64,000 bases of DNA, from assembly GCF_013155335.1 (NCBI RefSeq), contig NZ_JABJQZ010000005.1, positions 186,001 through 250,000 of the forward strand, in the 5' to 3' direction. This document shows, piece by piece, positions 23,835 through 32,970 of this stretch; positions within the stretch are counted from its first letter, which is position 1; every line of letters begins with the position of its first letter. This stretch comes from Nocardioides sp. zg-1230. Its GTDB lineage: Bacteria > Actinomycetota > Actinomycetes > Propionibacteriales > Nocardioidaceae. The position numbers were made by a program, and so were the translations under genes. The notes under the pieces are model-generated. The model was not told the origin of the DNA, made no database searches, and worked only from the letters and a program-made list of their open reading frames with translations.

Positions 23835-24731
23835 ATGTACATGTTCAGTGCAGCTGGCAGTCAGCTCGAAGCGAGTGCGGGTTTCGCGCCGGACGAGCTT
23901 CTGGCGCAGGACGACGTCTTCGCGCAGCTGGTCGACCGGCATCGAGGCGAACTACACGTTCATTGTTATCGGATGCTCGGACGGCTCGATGAGGCGGAAG
24001 ACGTCGTTCAGGAGACGTTCTTGCGCGCGTGGCGCAAGCGCGAGTCGCTACGCGACGCAGCAACGGCGCGACCGTGGCTGTACCGGATCGCCACGAACGC
24101 ATGCCTGGACGTGATCCGACGCAACATACGGACTGAGAGGAACTCAATCGGCGCCCCCCGCGGACACGTCCCTGAGTCCGACGTGGCCGCCCGGTCGCGG
24201 CCTCGGTCACTTGACCCCTACCCGGACGAGCGCCTGACGGGGATGCCGGACGAACGGTTGGTCCGACGCGAGACGCTGCGGATCGCCTTCGTCGCAGCGG
24301 TCCAGCACCTGCCGGCCCGCCAGCGGGCCGTGCTGCTACTGCGGGACGTGGTGGGTGTCCGTGCTGCCGAGTGTGCAGAGATGCTGGACATGACGGTACC
24401 CGCGGCCAACAGTGCGCTGCAACGGGCCCGCACGACGATGCGACAACGGCTGCCTGCCGATCGCAATGAATGGGACGCGCGCGACGACCTGACGTCCGAG
24501 GAGCGCCGCGTTGTGGAGGACTACGTGAGGGCCACCGAGGACGGAGACCTGCGAGAGCTTGCACGACTGGTCGCCGACGACGCGACCTTCACCATGCCCG
24601 TTCACGGAGTGGTACGTCATGGCCGGCCCGAGGTGGTGCGTGGCTGGGAGCTCGCGATGGCAGGGTCGGGAGCTGGGCAGTGGACGCACATCGTGACAGC
24701 GGCGAACAGGCAGCCAGCCGTGGCGGCGTAA
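23835..24731 (+). CDS. ECF sigma factor with SnoaL-like extension, carboxy terminus cut short
   Basis: 298 residues. Sigma region 2 (VHCYRMLGRLDEAEDVVQETFLRAWRKRESL...WLYRIATNACLDVIRR) and region 4 (HLPARQRAVLLLRDVVGVRAAECAEMLDMTVPAANSALQRARTTMRQ) are complete. A SnoaL-like domain starts at VVEDYVRATEDGDLRELARLVADDATFTMP but ends at ANRQPAVAA with TAA, where relatives in the SigG-like group continue for 30 to 40 residues. The frame after the stop still reads weakly like the family (WRSGDEER). The glnA terminator follows 35 bases on. It may be active but lacks part of its regulatory domain. Confidence 0.85.
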   Translation: MYMFSAAGSQLEASAGFAPDELLAQDDVFAQLVDRHRGELHVHCYRMLGRLDEAEDVVQETFLRAWRKRESLRDAATARPWLYRIATNACLDVIRRNIRTERNSIGAPRGHVPESDVAARSRPRSLDPYPDERLTGMPDERLVRRETLRIAFVAAVQHLPARQRAVLLLRDVVGVRAAECAEMLDMTVPAANSALQRARTTMRQRLPADRNEWDARDDLTSEERRVVEDYVRATEDGDLRELARLVADDATFTMPVHGVVRHGRPEVVRGWELAMAGSGAGQWTHIVTAANRQPAVAA

Positions 24732-24766
24732 TGGCGAAGCGGCGACGAAGAACGGTGCGGACCAAC

Positions 24767-24812
24767 GAAAACGGCCCCCGATCCTGCGTTTCCGCAGGTC
24801 AAGGGCCGTTTC
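24767..24812. terminator. Terminator between sigma factor and glnA
   Basis: GAAACGGCCC and GGGCCGTTTC pair across an inner hairpin (CCTGCG-TTTC-CGCAGG). In the minus direction it ends in a short T-run. It lies 17 bases after the glnA stop and also follows the plus-strand sigma factor gene. Confidence 0.85.
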
Positions 24813-24828
24813 CAGGCTACGCCGTCGA

Positions 24829-26259
24829 TCAGATGTCGTAGTAGAGCTCGAACTCGTGCGGGTGCGGGCGCAGCTGGACGGGGAGGATCTCGTTGCTCCG
24901 CTTGTAGTCGATCCACGTCTCGATCAGGTCGGGCGTGAACACGTTGCCCGCGGTGAGGAACTCGTGGTCCTTCTCGAGGTTGTCCATCACCGCTCCGAGC
25001 GAGGTGGGGACCTGGTCGATGTCGGCCATCTCGTCCGGCGGCAGCTCGTAGATGTCCTTGTCGATCGGGTCCGGCGGCTCGATCTTGTTCTGGATGCCGT
25101 CGATGCCGGCGAGCAGGAGGGCCGAGAAGGCGAGGTAGGGGTTGGCCGACGGGTCGGGGCAGCGGAACTCCACGCGCTTGGCCTTCGGGTTCGCACCCGT
25201 GATCGGGATGCGCACGCACGCCGAACGGTTGCGCTGGGAGTAGACCAGCGAGACCGGGGCCTCGAAGCCGGGCACCAGGCGGTGGTAGGAGTTGACCGTC
25301 GGGTTGGTGAAGGCCAGCAGCGACGGAGCGTGCTTCAGGATGCCGCCGATGTAGTGACGTGCAGTGTCGGACAGGCCGGCGTAACCGGTCTCGTCGTAGA
25401 AGAGCGGGGAGCCGTCCTTCCAGATCGACTGGTGGCAGTGCATGCCGGAGCCGTTGTCGCCGAAGATCGGCTTTGGCATGAACGTGGCGGACTTGCCGTT
25501 GCGCCAGGCGACGTTCTTGATGATGTACTTGAACTTCATCACGTCGTCGGCGGCCTTGAGCAGCTCGTCGAACTTGTAGTTGATCTCGGCCTGACCGGCC
25601 GTGCCCACCTCGTGGTGGGCGCGCTCGACGAGCAGGCCGGACCGCTCGAGCTCGATGACCATCTCGTCGCGCAGCTCGCCGAAGTGGTCGTAGGGCGCCA
25701 CCGGGAAGTAGCCGCCCTTGTACTTGACCTTGTAGCCGCGGTTCGGGTTGTCCTCGGTGCCGACAGCACCCGAGTTCCAGGCACCCGCCTCGGAGTCGAT
25801 GTGGTAGAAGCCCTCGTTCTCCGAGGTCGCGAACCGGACCTTGTCGAACACGTAGAACTCGGCCTCGGGGGCGAAGTAGGCGGTGTCGCCGATCCCGGTG
25901 GAGCCGAGGTAGGCCATGGCCTTCTTGGCGATGTTGCGCGGGTCGCGGCTGTAGGCCTCACCGGTGATCGGGTCGTGGATGAAGAAGTTGACGACCAGCG
26001 TCTTGGCGACGCGGAAGGGGTCGAGGTAGGCGGTCGTCACGTCTGGGAAGAGCGACATGTCCGACTCGTGGATGGCCTGGAAGCCACGGATCGAGGAGCC
26101 GTCGAAGGCGAGACCGTCCTCGAAGACCGACTGGTCGAAGGAGGAGACCGGCACCGTGAAGTGCTGCATCACGCCCGGCAGGTCGCAGAAGCGGACGTCG
26201 ACCATCTCGACGCGCTCGTCCTTGATGAACTTGAGGAGCTCATCAGAGTTGTTGAACAT
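24829..26259 (-). CDS. glnA: Glutamine synthetase, type I
   Basis: 476 residues, the size of the GSI-beta enzyme. It forms glutamine from glutamate, ammonia and ATP. The metal and ATP site motifs are present ([39 protein letters not shown]). The segment [15 protein letters not shown] near residue 400 carries the Tyr that is adenylylated in regulated GSI enzymes. AAGGAGG lies six bases before the ATG. A GlnR box lies about 95-130 bases upstream, so transcription is likely nitrogen-controlled, with added control by adenylylation. A strong terminator follows. Housekeeping gene at the border of the accessory region. Confidence 0.98.
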   Translation of the reverse strand: MFNNSDELLKFIKDERVEMVDVRFCDLPGVMQHFTVPVSSFDQSVFEDGLAFDGSSIRGFQAIHESDMSLFPDVTTAYLDPFRVAKTLVVNFFIHDPITGEAYSRDPRNIAKKAMAYLGSTGIGDTAYFAPEAEFYVFDKVRFATSENEGFYHIDSEAGAWNSGAVGTEDNPNRGYKVKYKGGYFPVAPYDHFGELRDEMVIELERSGLLVERAHHEVGTAGQAEINYKFDELLKAADDVMKFKYIIKNVAWRNGKSATFMPKPIFGDNGSGMHCHQSIWKDGSPLFYDETGYAGLSDTARHYIGGILKHAPSLLAFTNPTVNSYHRLVPGFEAPVSLVYSQRNRSACVRIPITGANPKAKRVEFRCPDPSANPYLAFSALLLAGIDGIQNKIEPPDPIDKDIYELPPDEMADIDQVPTSLGAVMDNLEKDHEFLTAGNVFTPDLIETWIDYKRSNEILPVQLRPHPHEFELYYDI

Positions 26260-26353
26260 TCGGTTCCTCCTTGACGGCGATGCGCGCACGTCCAGTTTGC
26301 AGCGTTCGGGAGCGGAGCCTCGTTGCACCGTGCCGCCACGCTAGGCGGGAGCA

Positions 26354-26391
26354 GTTTCCAGACCGTATCCCGTTTGTTTCGCCCGTGTTAC
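26354..26391 (-). promoter_or_regulatory. GlnR box upstream of glnA
   Basis: Read on the minus strand, the pentamers GTAAC, GAAAC, GATAC and GAAAC follow one another with exactly six bases between each. This fits the known actinobacterial GlnR a-b site pattern (GTnAC, GAAAC, GTnAC, GAAAC, spacing six), with only GATAC off at one base. It starts 132 bases before the glnA ATG. GlnR itself is not in the window. Confidence 0.8.
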
Positions 26392-26439
26392 GGGTGACCG
26401 GTCGATGGGCCCCTCCCGAACCCCTCCTAGGCTGGCTGC

Positions 26440-26823
26440 GTGACCAGCGTTGTAACACCGGAGCTCGGGTCGGCCACCTGGGGGCGGCGCATCCTCGCCC
26501 TCTTCGTCGACTGGGTGACCTGCCTGGCCGTCGTCGAGGGCCTCGTGGCGGTCGGCGTGCTTAGCGGCAACCCCAACGGCCTCGGCACCCTGGCCCTGTT
26601 CGTCCTCGAGTCGGCGCTGTTCACCGCCCTCGCGGGCGGCTCGTTCGGCAAGCTCGCCACCCGGCTGCGGGTGGTCCGCAACGACGGCTCCGGCCGGCCG
26701 GTCTCGCTGCTGCGGGCGCTCGCCCGCTCGGTGTTGGTCGGGCTGCTGGTCCCGCCGCTGCTGACCTTCGACGGTCGCGGCCTGCACGACGTCGCGGCCG
26801 GCACCCGCACCGTCGTGGTCTAG
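26440..26823 (+). CDS. RDD-family membrane protein
   Basis: 127 residues. The RDD signature opens the protein (ATWGRRILALFVDWVTCLAVVEGL, with the Arg and the Asp in helix 1). A second helix follows, then GKLATRLRVVRNDGSGRPVSLLRALARSVLVGLLVPP and DGRGLHDVAAGTRTVVV. These small membrane proteins are usually encoded next to glnA in actinobacteria. The function is unknown; ion transport is suspected for some members. GTG at 26440 is the start. It is divergent from glnA. Confidence 0.88.
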   Translation: MTSVVTPELGSATWGRRILALFVDWVTCLAVVEGLVAVGVLSGNPNGLGTLALFVLESALFTALAGGSFGKLATRLRVVRNDGSGRPVSLLRALARSVLVGLLVPPLLTFDGRGLHDVAAGTRTVVV

Positions 26824-26924
26824 TCAGGCCTAGTCAGATTCGACGCGTGAGCGGCGTCCCGGCGTAGCGTTGAAGGCTGGCCACGGGGGACCTTCTGGCT
26901 GTCGGAACTCTCTGAGGAGGACCG

Positions 26925-28322
26925 ATGACGACAACCCCCATCTCGCACGTCCATGTCGCGTCAGCAGCGCGCGCCGGCCGGCGTACGGCATCGACCGTCG
27001 CCACCGTGCTCGTCGCACTGCTCACGCTCCTCGCGCTCGGCGGCGTCGCCGGGGCGACGGACGACGAGGGCAAGCAGGACGCCCTCGCCCCCACCCTGAC
27101 CACCACCGGCTCGACCCACGGCACGACCACGAGCAGTGACGTGGTCGTCGACTGGAGCCGCATCGTCTTCGACGCGGCGATGACCGACGACGGCTACATC
27201 TCCTTCCTCGGCTCGCGGCACCAGGCGATGGTGCACATCGCGATGCACGACGCCCTCAACGCCATCAGGCCGAAGTACGAGCAGTACGCCTACACCGGCC
27301 GGTCGTACGGCGCCGACCCGGTCGCGGCCGCGGCCGCGGCGGCCCACGACGTGCTCGTCGCGGTGTACCCCGCCCAGCAGGCGACGCTGGACGCCGAGCT
27401 CGCGACCTGGCTCGCCACCGTGCCGGACGGCACGGCCAAGACGAAGGCACTCGCCCTGGGCGCCGACGCGGCGGCGGCCGTCGTCGCGCTGCGGGAGGAC
27501 GACGGCACGGTCGTCGACCTCGTCAGCCCGACGTTCGTGCCGGGCACCGAGCCGGGCGACTACCAGTACGTCCCGCCGTACGACTTCACCTTCGCCGAGG
27601 ACTTCCGCTACGCGACGCCCTTCGGCCTGACGTCACCCGACCAGTTCCGGGTGCCACCGCCCCCGTCGCTGCGGAGCCGCGGGTACGCCAGGGCGTACGA
27701 CGAGGTGAAGTCGGTGGGCGCCCTCGGCAGCACGACCCGCACGGAGGACCAGGGCTACTACGCCAGCTGGTGGTACGAGTCGTCGGAGATCGGCTGGCCC
27801 CGCATCGCCCGCGTCACCACGACGAGCGAGGAGCTGGAGCTGTGGCGTGCGGCGCGCATGTTCGCGCTGGTCAACATGGCGCTGTACGACAGCTACGTCG
27901 CGGGCTGGGACTCCAAGTTCCACTGGGACTTCTGGCGGCCCTACACCGCGATCCGGGCGGGCGACACCGACGGCAACCGTCGCACGGTGGCTGATCCGGC
28001 GTGGCTGAGCCACCTCGAGACCCCGCCCGTGCAGGACTACCCCTCGACCCACAGCGTCCTCGGCGCCGGCGCGGCCGAGGTGCTCGAGCGCTCCTTCGGG
28101 ACCGACCACGTGCCGTTCTCGATGGACTCGACGACCTCGGTGCCGGCCAACCCGGTCCGGTCGTTCGAGACCTTCACCCAGGCGGCCGACGAGAACGCGG
28201 ACTCGCGCGTGATGGCCGGCATCCACTTCCGCTTCTCCACCGAGATGGGCAAGTCGCTGGGTCGCAAGGTGGGCGCCTACATCGTCAAGAACCATCTCCG
28301 ACCGCTGCGCCACCGGCACTGA
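26925..28322 (+). CDS. Secreted vanadium-dependent haloperoxidase-like (PAP2 superfamily) protein
   Basis: 465 residues with an amino-terminal signal peptide (basic RRTAS, hydrophobic core VLVALLTLLALGGVAGA, cleavage after AGA). The mature part has the haloperoxidase/acid-phosphatase site in order: HWDFWRPYTAIR, DYPSTHSVLGAG and SRVMAGIHFRFSTEMG. These give the Arg, Ser-His and Arg...His residues that hold vanadate or phosphate. Conserved Trp/Phe blocks precede it. It could be a bromo- or chloroperoxidase or a phosphatase; sequence alone does not decide. GAGGAGG lies just before the ATG. It stands alone, convergent with the DUF4191 gene. Confidence 0.88.
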   Translation: MTTTPISHVHVASAARAGRRTASTVATVLVALLTLLALGGVAGATDDEGKQDALAPTLTTTGSTHGTTTSSDVVVDWSRIVFDAAMTDDGYISFLGSRHQAMVHIAMHDALNAIRPKYEQYAYTGRSYGADPVAAAAAAAHDVLVAVYPAQQATLDAELATWLATVPDGTAKTKALALGADAAAAVVALREDDGTVVDLVSPTFVPGTEPGDYQYVPPYDFTFAEDFRYATPFGLTSPDQFRVPPPPSLRSRGYARAYDEVKSVGALGSTTRTEDQGYYASWWYESSEIGWPRIARVTTTSEELELWRAARMFALVNMALYDSYVAGWDSKFHWDFWRPYTAIRAGDTDGNRRTVADPAWLSHLETPPVQDYPSTHSVLGAGAAEVLERSFGTDHVPFSMDSTTSVPANPVRSFETFTQAADENADSRVMAGIHFRFSTEMGKSLGRKVGAYIVKNHLRPLRHRH

Positions 28323-28344
28323 CGGTCGGAGACGTCCGGCGCGG

Positions 28345-29052
28345 TCAGCGGCCGCGCTGCTGGGACCGCATGCCCTTCATCGAGGTCGGGATCGGTCCCT
28401 TGGGCAGCGGCAGCTTGCCGCGCTGGGCGTCCAGCGCCTTGAGGCGCTGGAGGATGTCGGTCATCTCGGCAGGCTTGACGTTGCGCCCGAGCTTCTGGAC
28501 GTGCTTCACCAGCTTGGGCAGCGGAACCTCGCCCTCGCCGCGGCCGCAGACGACCTCGTGGATCGGGACGCCGTAGGCGACACGCTCGTGCTTCTTGCGC
28601 TCGGTCGCGAGCAGGGCCTTGACGCGGCTGGGGCTCGAGCCCTCGCCGACCAGGACGATGCCGGGAGGGCCGACGACGCGGTGCACGACGTCCTGCTGCT
28701 TGGTGAAGCCGACGACCGGGTCGACCTTCCAGCCGCGGCGCAGCATCTGCAGCGCACCCGCCCCGGCGGCCGGCTGGCCCTCCATCTGGGTGTACGCCGC
28801 CTTCTGGGCGCGGCGGCCGAAGACGAGCAGCGCGCAGAGCGCGCCGATCAGGATTGCGCCGACGACCGAGATGATCCACCCGAGCAGGCCGTCGCCGGGC
28901 AGCACCCACATGAGCGCGAAGCCCAGGGCGGCGCCGAGCACGAAGACGCCCATCACGATCAGGCCGAGGCGCGGGTCGCTCCGCTTGGCCATCTGGTAGG
29001 TCTGCATGATCTGCCCGCGGCGCGAGCTGGGCGTGGTGGCGGGGGTCGACAT
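28345..29052 (-). CDS. DUF4191 membrane protein
   Basis: 235 residues. The amino-terminal RRGQIMQTYQMAKRSDPRLGLIVMG precedes two close helices (VFVLGAALGFALMWVLPG and IISVVGAILIGALCALLVFGRRA). A cytoplasmic domain follows with GWKVDPVVGFTKQQDVVHRVVGPPGIVLVGEG. This DUF4191 pattern is common in actinobacteria directly after lipA, as here. The function is unknown; the soluble part may bind a partner at the membrane. The ATG follows the lipA stop by 59 bases, so they are probably co-transcribed. Confidence 0.88.
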   Translation of the reverse strand: MSTPATTPSSRRGQIMQTYQMAKRSDPRLGLIVMGVFVLGAALGFALMWVLPGDGLLGWIISVVGAILIGALCALLVFGRRAQKAAYTQMEGQPAAGAGALQMLRRGWKVDPVVGFTKQQDVVHRVVGPPGIVLVGEGSSPSRVKALLATERKKHERVAYGVPIHEVVCGRGEGEVPLPKLVKHVQKLGRNVKPAEMTDILQRLKALDAQRGKLPLPKGPIPTSMKGMRSQQRGR

Positions 29053-29111
29053 GAGGTGGCCTTGTCCGGTCAGGTGTTCAACAGGTGCGGAGTGGTGCGG
29101 GTGAAGCAGGA

Positions 29112-30062
29112 TCAGACGGCGGCTGCGGCGCGCGCGTCCATCGCCTGACCGTACAGCCGTCCAGCGCGGTAGGACGAGCGGACCAGCGGACCCGAGAGGG
29201 CGCCGGCGAACCCGATCTCGTCGGCCTCGGCCTTGAGCTCGACGAACTCCTCCGGCTTGACCCAGCGCTCGACGGGGTGGTGCCGGGCGGAGGGGCGGAG
29301 GTACTGCGTGATGGTGATCAGCTCGCACCCGGCCTCGTGGAGGTCGCGCAGCGCCTGGCTGACCTCCTCGCGGGTCTCGCCCATGCCCAGGATCAGGTTG
29401 GACTTGGTCACCAGGCCGAAGTCGCGGGCCTGGGTGATCACGTCGAGCGAGCGGTCGTATCGGAAGGCCGGGCGGATCCGCTTGAAGATCCGGGGCACCG
29501 TCTCGACGTTGTGGGCGAGCACCTCGGGACGCGACTCGAAGACCTCCTGGAGGAGGTCGGGCTTGCCGTTGAAGTCGGGGATGAGGTTCTCGACACCGGT
29601 GTCGGGGTTGAGCTCGTGGATGGCGCGCACCGTCTCGGCGTACAGCCAGGACCCGCCGTCGGGCAGGTCGTCGCGGGCGACGCCGGTGATGGTGGCGTAG
29701 CGCAGCTGCATCTTCTGCACCGACTCGGCCACGCGGCGCGGCTCGTCGCGGTCGAGCGGCTGCGGCTTGCCGGTGTCGATCTGACAGAAGTCGCAGCGGC
29801 GGGTGCACTGGTCACCACCGATGAGGAAGGTCGCCTCCCGGTCCTCCCAGCACTCGAAGATGTTGGGGCAGCCGGCCTCCTGGCAGACCGTGTGGAGCCC
29901 CTCGGACTTCACCAGGTTCTGCAGCGAGGTGTACTCCGGGCCCATCTTCGCCCGGGTCTTGATCCACTCCGGCTTGCGTTCGATCGGGGTCTCCGCGTTG
30001 CGGATCTCCAGTCGGAGGAGCTTGCGTCCTTCAGGTGCGGGAGCAGTCGTCACATCCGCCAC
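29112..30062 (-). CDS. lipA: Lipoyl synthase
   Basis: 316-residue radical SAM enzyme that inserts two sulfurs into protein-bound octanoyl groups. The auxiliary cluster cysteines are 60, 65 and 71 ([12 protein letters not shown]) and the radical SAM cluster cysteines are 86, 90 and 93 (CTRRCDFC). The terminal RSSY motif, whose Ser ligates the auxiliary cluster, is present in [11 protein letters not shown]. It acts with lipB (31517-32275) on the E2 encoded at 37738-39678. Confidence 0.97.
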   Translation of the reverse strand: MADVTTAPAPEGRKLLRLEIRNAETPIERKPEWIKTRAKMGPEYTSLQNLVKSEGLHTVCQEAGCPNIFECWEDREATFLIGGDQCTRRCDFCQIDTGKPQPLDRDEPRRVAESVQKMQLRYATITGVARDDLPDGGSWLYAETVRAIHELNPDTGVENLIPDFNGKPDLLQEVFESRPEVLAHNVETVPRIFKRIRPAFRYDRSLDVITQARDFGLVTKSNLILGMGETREEVSQALRDLHEAGCELITITQYLRPSARHHPVERWVKPEEFVELKAEADEIGFAGALSGPLVRSSYRAGRLYGQAMDARAAAAV

Positions 30063-30106
30063 TCTACGACGGGGCCCCGAGCGTCCCCAATCAGCATCAG
30101 GACCCC

Positions 30107-30673
30107 TCAGGCAGGGGCGTCGACGTAGTCGGGCTCGGTGGCCTCGAGCCGCTGGTGCGCGGTCGTCCGGCCACGCCTGCCTCGCTCGGCGGAGCCGAAC
30201 GCGGCGGCCAGGCCGAACTGGGTCATGTTGCCGTAGACCGACTCGACGCGGTCGGCGGGGACGACGTACGTCTCGTGGAAGATGCCGACGTCACCGGTGG
30301 CGGCCGCGTGCTTGTTGAACGCCCCCCACGCGGGGGCGTGCGACAGGGAGGCGTCTCGGGCGTAGGCCCCGAGCTCCTCGGCGCTGCGCCAGTACTGGAT
30401 GGTGACGAGGGTGCGTCCACCGAAGAACGAGTGGGCGCCGAGCAGGCCGCGGTCCGCCTCGGCCAGCTCCCGGAGCATCCGCGGCATGCCGACGAACGCC
30501 GGCCACCAGCTGCGCACCTTGCGCAGGCGGTTGATGCGCATGCCGATGACGAAGACGACGACGTCGTCGGTCTGGGGGTCGGCGACGTACTGGCCGCCGC
30601 GCACGCCCGAGGGGGCGCGGCCCACGGCCGAGGCGTAGGCGCGGGGGACACGCCGGGTGGGGGAGTCGGCCAT
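30107..30673 (-). CDS. DUF4188 protein
   Basis: 188 residues. The core [33 protein letters not shown]...[31 protein letters not shown] and [24 protein letters not shown] belong to the DUF4188 family. This ferredoxin-like, monooxygenase-related fold also resembles the phenylacetaldoxime-dehydratase group by conserved His and Tyr. The true activity is unknown. AAGGAGG lies six bases before the ATG. It is divergent from a MerR gene with a perfect operator between them. Confidence 0.82.
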   Translation of the reverse strand: MADSPTRRVPRAYASAVGRAPSGVRGGQYVADPQTDDVVVFVIGMRINRLRKVRSWWPAFVGMPRMLRELAEADRGLLGAHSFFGGRTLVTIQYWRSAEELGAYARDASLSHAPAWGAFNKHAAATGDVGIFHETYVVPADRVESVYGNMTQFGLAAAFGSAERGRRGRTTAHQRLEATEPDYVDAPA

Positions 30674-30692
30674 GGCGGCCTCCTTGGATAGT

Positions 30693-30722
30693 GATAGTGT
30701 CTTGTACGACAGTGACACTATC
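30693..30722. promoter_or_regulatory. MerR-type operator, perfect 9-bp dyad
   Basis: GATAGTGTC (30693-30701) and GACACTATC (30714-30722) form a perfect inverted repeat with a 12-base spacer. An extra half copy GATAGTG (30687-30693) adjoins it. It lies 20 bases before the DUF4188 ATG and 25 before the merR GTG, so one bound regulator would cover both starts. Confidence 0.8.
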
Positions 30723-30746
30723 CACGACGTAGGTCAAGGGGGCGCC

Positions 30747-31385
30747 GTGCGGATGTCCGAGCTGTCGGACCGGACCGGGGTGCCGGTGCCGACGATCAAG
30801 TACTACCTGCGCGAGGGACTGCTGCCCGAGGGCGACAAGCGGACCCCGCGGCTCACGGACTACGACGAGCAGCACGTACGACGACTCGAGCTGCTGCGGA
30901 TCCTCCGCGACGTGGGCGACGTCCCCGTCGAGGGGCTCAAGCGGCTGGTCGCGGCGACCGAGACGCGGGGGACCGTGCACGACCTCTTCGCCGTGGCCGC
31001 CGACGCGCTGGCGCCGTCCCCGCCTCCCTCGGGACCGGACCGGGCGCAGGCTCGCGAGGTCGCCGACGCGATCATCGACCAGGCCGGCTGGGACCGGGTG
31101 CGTGAGGACTCGGTCGACCGCGACAACCTGGCCGCGACGCTGGAGCTGGTGGGGCGCTTCGACACCCATCCGCGCGACCCGGGCGAGATCGCGCCCTACG
31201 TCGCGATGGCCGACCAGCTGGCGCGCCACGAGATCGCCAACCTCGACGACCGCAAGGACCGCATCGGGCTGCTGGAGGAGATGGTCGTCGGACAGGTCGT
31301 CTTCGCGACCGTGCTCACCACCTTGCGACGGCTCGCGGAGGAGCACCACTCGCACGAGCGGTTCGGCGAGGACCGGCGCGACTGA
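30747..31385 (+). CDS. MerR-family transcriptional regulator
   Basis: 212 residues. The MerR DNA-binding domain is at the start (MSELSDRTGVPVPTIKYYLREGLLPEGDKRTPRLTDYDEQHVRRLELLRILRDVGDVPVEGLKRLV). A long helical effector domain follows, without the Cys pairs of metal-sensing members. GTG at 30747 follows AAGGGGG; ATG at 30753 is possible. The perfect dyad directly upstream suggests control of itself and of the DUF4188 gene, which would make the DUF4188 product the output of its unknown signal. Confidence 0.9.
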   Translation: MRMSELSDRTGVPVPTIKYYLREGLLPEGDKRTPRLTDYDEQHVRRLELLRILRDVGDVPVEGLKRLVAATETRGTVHDLFAVAADALAPSPPPSGPDRAQAREVADAIIDQAGWDRVREDSVDRDNLAATLELVGRFDTHPRDPGEIAPYVAMADQLARHEIANLDDRKDRIGLLEEMVVGQVVFATVLTTLRRLAEEHHSHERFGEDRRD

Positions 31386-31516
31386 GCCGAGCTTGCGACT
31401 CCGGCGGCTCGTCTCGTTGACCGTGCGCCGGGTCTGGCGCGACGTGGTCCCGGCCCACGCGCCGGGAGTGGTGCGCTACGAGAGGAAGGCGGGCCGCACG
31501 ATCCCGGTGGCCGTCC

Positions 31517-32275
31517 TCAGACCGGTGCGCCCGGCCTGACCAGCTCGACGCGGGGTCCGCGGCCCGGCTCGGGTCGCGCGTCATAGTCGGGGGTGGCGTC
31601 GTAGGGCTGCCAGGAGAGGTACGTCGCCAGGTGGCGCCGCACGCTCGGCAGCACGTCGTCGACGGTGACGTCGCGGCCGAGCTCCTGCGTGAGCGAGGTG
31701 ACGCCGGCGTCGGCGATGCCGCACGGGACGAAGCGGTCGTACCAGCCCAGGTCGACGTCGCAGTTGAGCGCGAAGCCGTGCATCGTCACGCCGCGGCTCA
31801 CCCGGATGCCGATGGCGGCGATCTTGCGCTCCGGTCCACGCTCGTCCTCGCGCAGCCACACGCCGCTGCGGCCCGGGATGCGGGCGGTGGTGACCCCCAG
31901 GTCGGCGCACACCGCGATCAGTGCCTCCTCGACCCGGCGGACGTAGTCGACGACCTTGACGTGATCGGGCAGGCCCACGATCGGGTAGCCGACGAGCTGG
32001 CCCGGGCCGTGGAAGGTGATCTTGCCGCCGCGGTCGACGTCGATCACGGCCGCGCCGCCCGGGTCGAGCGGGCGCTCGTGCGGGTCGGTGCGCTTGCCGG
32101 CGGTGAAGACGGGCGGGTGCTCGAGGAGCAGCACGGTGCCGGGCCGCGTGCCCGCGACGACCTCCTCGTGGACCCGCCGCTGGAGCTCCCAGGCCGCCAG
32201 GTAGTCGACGGCCTCGTCGCCGAGACCGGCGACCTCGAAGTCGAGCGCGGGCGTGACGACCTGGTCCGACGACAT
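31517..32275 (-). CDS. lipB: Lipoyl(octanoyl) transferase
   Basis: 252 residues. It moves the octanoyl group from acyl carrier protein to lipoyl domains. The acyl-enzyme residues are Lys151 (ERKIAAIG) and Cys185 ([10 protein letters not shown]). The family motifs [31 protein letters not shown] and [10 protein letters not shown] are present. The carboxy terminus is a short Pro/Arg-rich tail. Works with lipA. Confidence 0.96.
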   Translation of the reverse strand: MSSDQVVTPALDFEVAGLGDEAVDYLAAWELQRRVHEEVVAGTRPGTVLLLEHPPVFTAGKRTDPHERPLDPGGAAVIDVDRGGKITFHGPGQLVGYPIVGLPDHVKVVDYVRRVEEALIAVCADLGVTTARIPGRSGVWLREDERGPERKIAAIGIRVSRGVTMHGFALNCDVDLGWYDRFVPCGIADAGVTSLTQELGRDVTVDDVLPSVRRHLATYLSWQPYDATPDYDARPEPGRGPRVELVRPGAPV

Positions 32276-32325
32276 GCCCCGAGCGTACGCCGCGCTCCCG
32301 CCCGCCCCGCCCGGAGGTCGAGCAC

Positions 32326-32970
32326 GTGGGCCTGTGGATGACGCCTGCAGCGGGGCAGGGGATCGGCGAGGGTGGGGTGGTGGACCCGCGACGCCTGCTC
32401 CCCGTGCTCACCGCCGTCGCCTGCGCGCTGGTGGTGGCGACGCTGGTGGTCGACGTGGCACGACCCGATCCACCGCCCCGACCGCGGATCGACGTGGCGG
32501 GCACGGCCCCCACGGTGTCCACGGCCCGGCCCGTCCGGTCCGGAGCGGCGGCGGTCCTGGCGGCCTGGGACGAGCGCCGCTCCGCCGCCTGGGCCGAGGG
32601 CGACGTGACGGCGCTCGAGGAGCTGTACGCCGACGGGGCCGCGGCGGGCGCGGACGACGTCCGCCTGCTGCGCGACTACCTCCGGCGCGGGCTCCGGGTC
32701 GAGGGCCTGACGACGCAGGTGCTGGCCCTGCGCGTGGCGGCGCGGTCACCGAAGCGGCTGGAGCTGGTGGTCACCGACCGCGTGGTCGGGGCCGAGGCCG
32801 TCGGGGCCGGGGCGCCGGTCGCGCTGCCGGTGGCCCGCCCGTCGACACGGCGGGTGGTGCTGGTGCGCGACGGTAGCGGTGACGACGGGAGGTGGGTGGT
32901 GGCGGCGGTACGCGATCAGGACAGCGCGGCGGCCAGCACCTCGCGGACGTCCTCGTCCTCGAAGTCGTAG
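32326..32970 (+). CDS. Membrane-anchored protein, unknown function
   Basis: Up to 214 residues. One amino-terminal membrane helix ([21 protein letters not shown]) is followed by a Pro-rich linker and an extracytoplasmic domain with [60 protein letters not shown]. This resembles a SnoaL/NTF2-like fold. GTG at 32326 or a GTG near 32377 after GAGGGTGGG may be the start. The last 18 codons overlap the convergent epimerase gene and end in a Ser-rich shadow, so the true end is odd. Similar genes are found beside lipB in related actinobacteria. Confidence 0.65.
   Translation: MGLWMTPAAGQGIGEGGVVDPRRLLPVLTAVACALVVATLVVDVARPDPPPRPRIDVAGTAPTVSTARPVRSGAAAVLAAWDERRSAAWAEGDVTALEELYADGAAAGADDVRLLRDYLRRGLRVEGLTTQVLALRVAARSPKRLELVVTDRVVGAEAVGAGAPVALPVARPSTRRVVLVRDGSGDDGRWVVAAVRDQDSAAASTSRTSSSSKS

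Noticed and set aside
24856..26274. Plus-strand frame of 472 codons across glnA
   Set aside because: Antisense shadow of glutamine synthetase, caused by high third-position GC.
31393..31539. 48-codon plus-strand frame from a TTG, basic protein
   Set aside because: Weak start, no ribosome binding site, and overlap with the lipB 3' end; codon use is gene-like but not enough to call it.
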